Below, piece by piece: positions 61,799 to 64,000 of a stretch of 64,000 nt of DNA (position 1 is its first letter; each line of letters starts with the position of its first letter). This DNA comes from Acidimicrobiales bacterium (GTDB lineage Bacteria > Actinomycetota > Acidimicrobiia > Acidimicrobiales > MedAcidi-G1), in NCBI GenBank assembly GCA_014237715.1, contig JAAZZG010000006.1, positions 62,001 through 126,000 on the forward strand. Reading direction: 5' to 3'. Below the pieces are notes generated by a model, which made no database searches, was not told where the DNA came from, and worked only from the letters and a program-made list of their open reading frames with translations. Both the position numbers and the translations under genes were made by a program.

Positions 61799-62413
61799 CT
61801 ACTCGGCCGCCGGAAAGACCTTGACCGACATGAAACGCACCGGCAGCTCCATCAGGCTGACCGGACCGTGGGCCACCTCGCCGTGGATCTGGATGGTGTC
61901 GCCAGTGCTCAGCACGTAGTTCTTCGGCCCGTAGCCATACTCCATCGAGCCCTCCAGCATGTGCAGGAACTCCACACCCTCGTGCTGGAACAGCGGGAAC
62001 ACCTCGTTGGCGGACTCCAAGGTGACCATCATCGGCTCGATGATTCGGGTCGGACCCCGCAGCGAACCGAGGTCCTCGTAGCGGTGGCCGTCGCGAGTGC
62101 CCTCGTGGAGGATCTCCATGCGGTCGTCGGACCGCACGATCACCACGTCGTGCTCCTCGTCCAGGCCACGGAAGAACGCCGTGATCGGCACCCGTGCGGC
62201 ATGGGCCAGTCGGGTCAGCGTCGAGAGGCTGGGCGACGTCTGGCCATGTTCGATCTTGGACACCATGCCGAGCGATATCTCCGCCACCTCGGCGAATTGG
62301 GCCATGGTCAGCCCGAGCACACGGCGTGCGTCACGCACCCGCTCACCCACCACCCGGCACACGTCGTCTGAGGAGAAGCCGTGCCCGGCAGCCTCGTCGT
62401 CCTGCTGGATCAT
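61799..62413 (-). CDS. XRE-family transcriptional regulator with C-terminal cupin domain
   Basis: The 204-aa protein has a helix-turn-helix at ~18-75 (RVRDARRVLGLTMAQFAEVAEISLGMVSKIEHGQTSPSLSTLTRLAHAARVP) and a cupin at ~125-200 (EGVEFLHMLEGSMEYGYGPKNYVLSTGDTIQIHGEVAHGP). In this family the cupin senses a small ligand such as an amine or amino acid derivative. Its position at the end of the methylamine island makes it the best candidate regulator of gmaS, tdm and amt. ATG 62413 is chosen; the longer frame upstream has no conservation. Confidence 0.88.
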   Translation of the reverse strand: MIQQDDEAAGHGFSSDDVCRVVGERVRDARRVLGLTMAQFAEVAEISLGMVSKIEHGQTSPSLSTLTRLAHAARVPITAFFRGLDEEHDVVIVRSDDRMEILHEGTRDGHRYEDLGSLRGPTRIIEPMMVTLESANEVFPLFQHEGVEFLHMLEGSMEYGYGPKNYVLSTGDTIQIHGEVAHGPVSLMELPVRFMSVKVFPAAE

Positions 62414-62586
62414 CGTTGTGAGCCTTTCGTCCCGACAGCCGCCGGATCCTCTACTTAATCTCGATGCTAATGAGAACCCTGCACGGTAGTGGTAAAACCC
62501 ACGCGAGTGAACGGCTGACAGCCGGACTTCATGGCCGGTCGAGGCGGCAGACAACACGACCGCTCCCCTGGCCGGTGCAGCCGTCC

Positions 62587-62599
62587 TACGCTCCGGAAC
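62587..62599 (+). promoter_or_regulatory. Predicted leaderless promoter of the P450 gene
   Basis: TACGCT at 62587-62592 lies 7 bp before GTG 62600. The 186-bp gap to the divergent regulator also has a relatively A+T-rich stretch (62448-62475). Confidence 0.45.
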
Positions 62600-63871
62600 G
62601 TGTCTCCAACCAACTGGTCCAGCCAGCCTGACCAGCCCACGGGGTCCGACAGGCCTACGCCGCCCACCATGTATCCGGTCGGGGCATCGATCACGCTGGA
62701 CGACCTGGCGGGCGACGTGCACCCGCATCTGGCCCGGCTGCGTGCCACCGAACCCGTGTCGTGGCTTCCGGCCCTTGGAGGTTGGCTGGTCACCGACCGA
62801 ACCTCAGCACTCGAGGTGCTGAGAGACGCAGCCACCTACACCGTCGATGACCCACGGTTCTCGACAGCCCAGGTGGTCGGACCGTCGATGCTCTCCACCG
62901 ACGGCGACGAGCACACTCGCCACCGTGCACCGTTCGCCTCGCCGTTCCAACAGGCCGCCGTGCGAGAAGGCTTTGAGGATTGGACCGGATCGACGGCCCG
63001 GCAGCTGGTAGAGACGCTGGCCACGAGACCCGAGAAGCGGGCTGCTCCGCGGGCCGACCTCCGGAGCGAGTTGGCCGGACCGCTGGCCGTAGCTGCCATC
63101 GCCCGGGCGCTCGGCCTGGTCGACGCTGACCCCGACCGAGTGCTGGGCTGGTACCGGGCCATCGTGGTCGGCGTCGAAGGGGTGAACGCCGGGCTTGAGG
63201 TGGGGGACGACACCCGCCGGGCGGTGGCCGACCTGAGGGCCGAGGTGGACCGGACCGTGCGAGAGGCCGCCGGATCGATGCTGGCCGGAGTAGCCGGAGA
63301 AAGTTCACTAACCGCCGACGAAGTCTTCTCCAACACTGCGGTGCTCATGTTCGGAGCCATCGAGACCTCGGAGGGGATGACAGCCAACGCACTGGCCCAC
63401 CTGCTGACCGATCCCGACCAGACCGATGCCGTACGCAGTGACCGGTCCCTGGTCGCCGGCGCCGTGGAGGAGTCGCTGCGTATGGAGCCCGCTGCGACAC
63501 TCGTGGACCGCTACACCACCGTCGACGTGGTTCTCGGGGACGCGCTCATACCAGCCGGTGACCTAGTGACGGTTTCGTTGGCCGGCGCCAACCGCGACCC
63601 GGAGGTGTTCCTCGAGCCCGACCGTTATGACGTGCGCCGGGACAACGCCCGACTGCAGCTGGCTTTCGTGAAGGGACCGCACGTTTGCCTGGGCCTGCAT
63701 CTGGCCCGCCTGCAGACGATCGCCGCGGTGGATGCCGTACTCAACCTGCTCCCCAACGTGCACCTCGACCATGCGTCACGAAACGGGGGCTTCGAGCCTG
63801 CTCGGGGCCTGGTGTTCCGCAAGCCGGCACGGGTTCCCGTGCGCTGGAGCGCCTCGGGGAATGTCCGATGA
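62600..63871 (+). CDS. Cytochrome P450
   Basis: The 423-aa bacterial class I P450 has the I-helix oxygen-binding region AVLMFGAIETSEGMT, the ExxR motif AVEESLRMEPA, the DANRDP-like SLAGANRDPEVFLEPDRYDVRR and the heme loop AFVKGPHVCLGLHLARL, where the Cys ligates heme. I-helix Glu-Thr replaces the usual acid-Thr pair with a Ser nearby. The substrate is unknown. No ferredoxin or reductase adjoins. GTG 62600 fits the upstream TACGCT better than ATG 62531 or ATG 62669. Confidence 0.9.
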   Translation: MSPTNWSSQPDQPTGSDRPTPPTMYPVGASITLDDLAGDVHPHLARLRATEPVSWLPALGGWLVTDRTSALEVLRDAATYTVDDPRFSTAQVVGPSMLSTDGDEHTRHRAPFASPFQQAAVREGFEDWTGSTARQLVETLATRPEKRAAPRADLRSELAGPLAVAAIARALGLVDADPDRVLGWYRAIVVGVEGVNAGLEVGDDTRRAVADLRAEVDRTVREAAGSMLAGVAGESSLTADEVFSNTAVLMFGAIETSEGMTANALAHLLTDPDQTDAVRSDRSLVAGAVEESLRMEPAATLVDRYTTVDVVLGDALIPAGDLVTVSLAGANRDPEVFLEPDRYDVRRDNARLQLAFVKGPHVCLGLHLARLQTIAAVDAVLNLLPNVHLDHASRNGGFEPARGLVFRKPARVPVRWSASGNVR

Positions 63872-64000
63872 GGCGCAACTGCCGAACTGGTCCAGACCAT
63901 CTGAGCTAATTCTGAAATTGGTCCGAACTACCGTTATCCAACTGGGTTTCGTTCCAACTCCCACACCGTTTAAGGCCGGGCCGCCCGAATCATGGACGGA
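63872..64000. other. Right-edge non-coding stretch
   Basis: After the P450 stop there are 129 bp in which I see no supported gene. The stretch is comparatively A+T-rich (around 63905-63970), as expected for a promoter or spacer, and any following gene lies beyond the window. Confidence 0.5.

Overview
This window looks like the replication-origin region of a high-GC actinobacterial chromosome, most likely a marine or aquatic member of the Acidimicrobiia. The taxonomic call is an inference. It rests on the order jag-yidC-yidD-rnpA-rpmH / dnaA-dnaN-recF-DUF721-gyrB-gyrA-DUF3566-tRNA-Ile, on a PP2C phosphatase / PknB / PabA-TrpG / CrgA block, on many TANNNT promoters placed for leaderless transcripts, and on genes for methylated-amine use. 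I see no rRNA, CRISPR array, transposase, integrase or phage gene. Nearly all DNA is coding, and there are six tRNAs.

Layout. (1) 1-13.8 kb: replication core. jag (cut by the window edge), yidC, yidD, rnpA and rpmH run leftward; dnaA, dnaN, recF, a DciA-like gene, gyrB and gyrA run rightward. DnaA boxes flank dnaA on both sides. (2) 13.8-25.3 kb: mixed metabolism with five of the tRNAs, two Rieske oxygenase alpha subunits, a HisN-like phosphatase, prephenate dehydratase, LarB-LarC (nickel-pincer cofactor), an MBL hydrolase, a YhdH/AcuI-type reductase and a luciferase-like monooxygenase. (3) 25.4-37.3 kb: the PstP-like/PknB/CrgA signalling and division block, then small membrane proteins, an APH-fold kinase, a histone-deacetylase-family amidohydrolase, a solitary D12-class adenine methyltransferase and exonuclease VII. 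(4) 37.5-41.6 kb: an acyl-CoA ligase with two Liv-type permeases. (5) 41.7-62.4 kb: a methylated-amine island. (6) A P450 at the right edge.

The island is the most interesting part. One rightward operon encodes a TMAO-type ABC importer (binding lipoprotein, ATPase, double permease) and trimethylamine monooxygenase. A divergent pair has TMAO demethylase Tdm rightward and, leftward, a GmaS/GlnT-type glutamine synthetase, three glutamate-synthase-like subunits (MgsABC/GlxBCD type), an unrecognised 140-aa protein and a DAO-family flavoprotein. A second, sarcosine-oxidase-like flavoprotein, an ammonium transporter with three micro-membrane proteins and a cupin-XRE regulator follow. Read as a pathway: TMA is oxidised to TMAO, which is demethylated to dimethylamine plus formaldehyde; methylamine is captured on glutamate as gamma-glutamylmethylamide and converted to N-methylglutamate, which a flavoprotein oxidises back to glutamate; ammonium is handled by Amt. 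The usual dimethylamine monooxygenase (DmmABC) and four-subunit N-methylglutamate dehydrogenase (MgdABCD) are absent from the window. The two single-chain flavoproteins and the 140-aa protein are candidates for replacing the latter.
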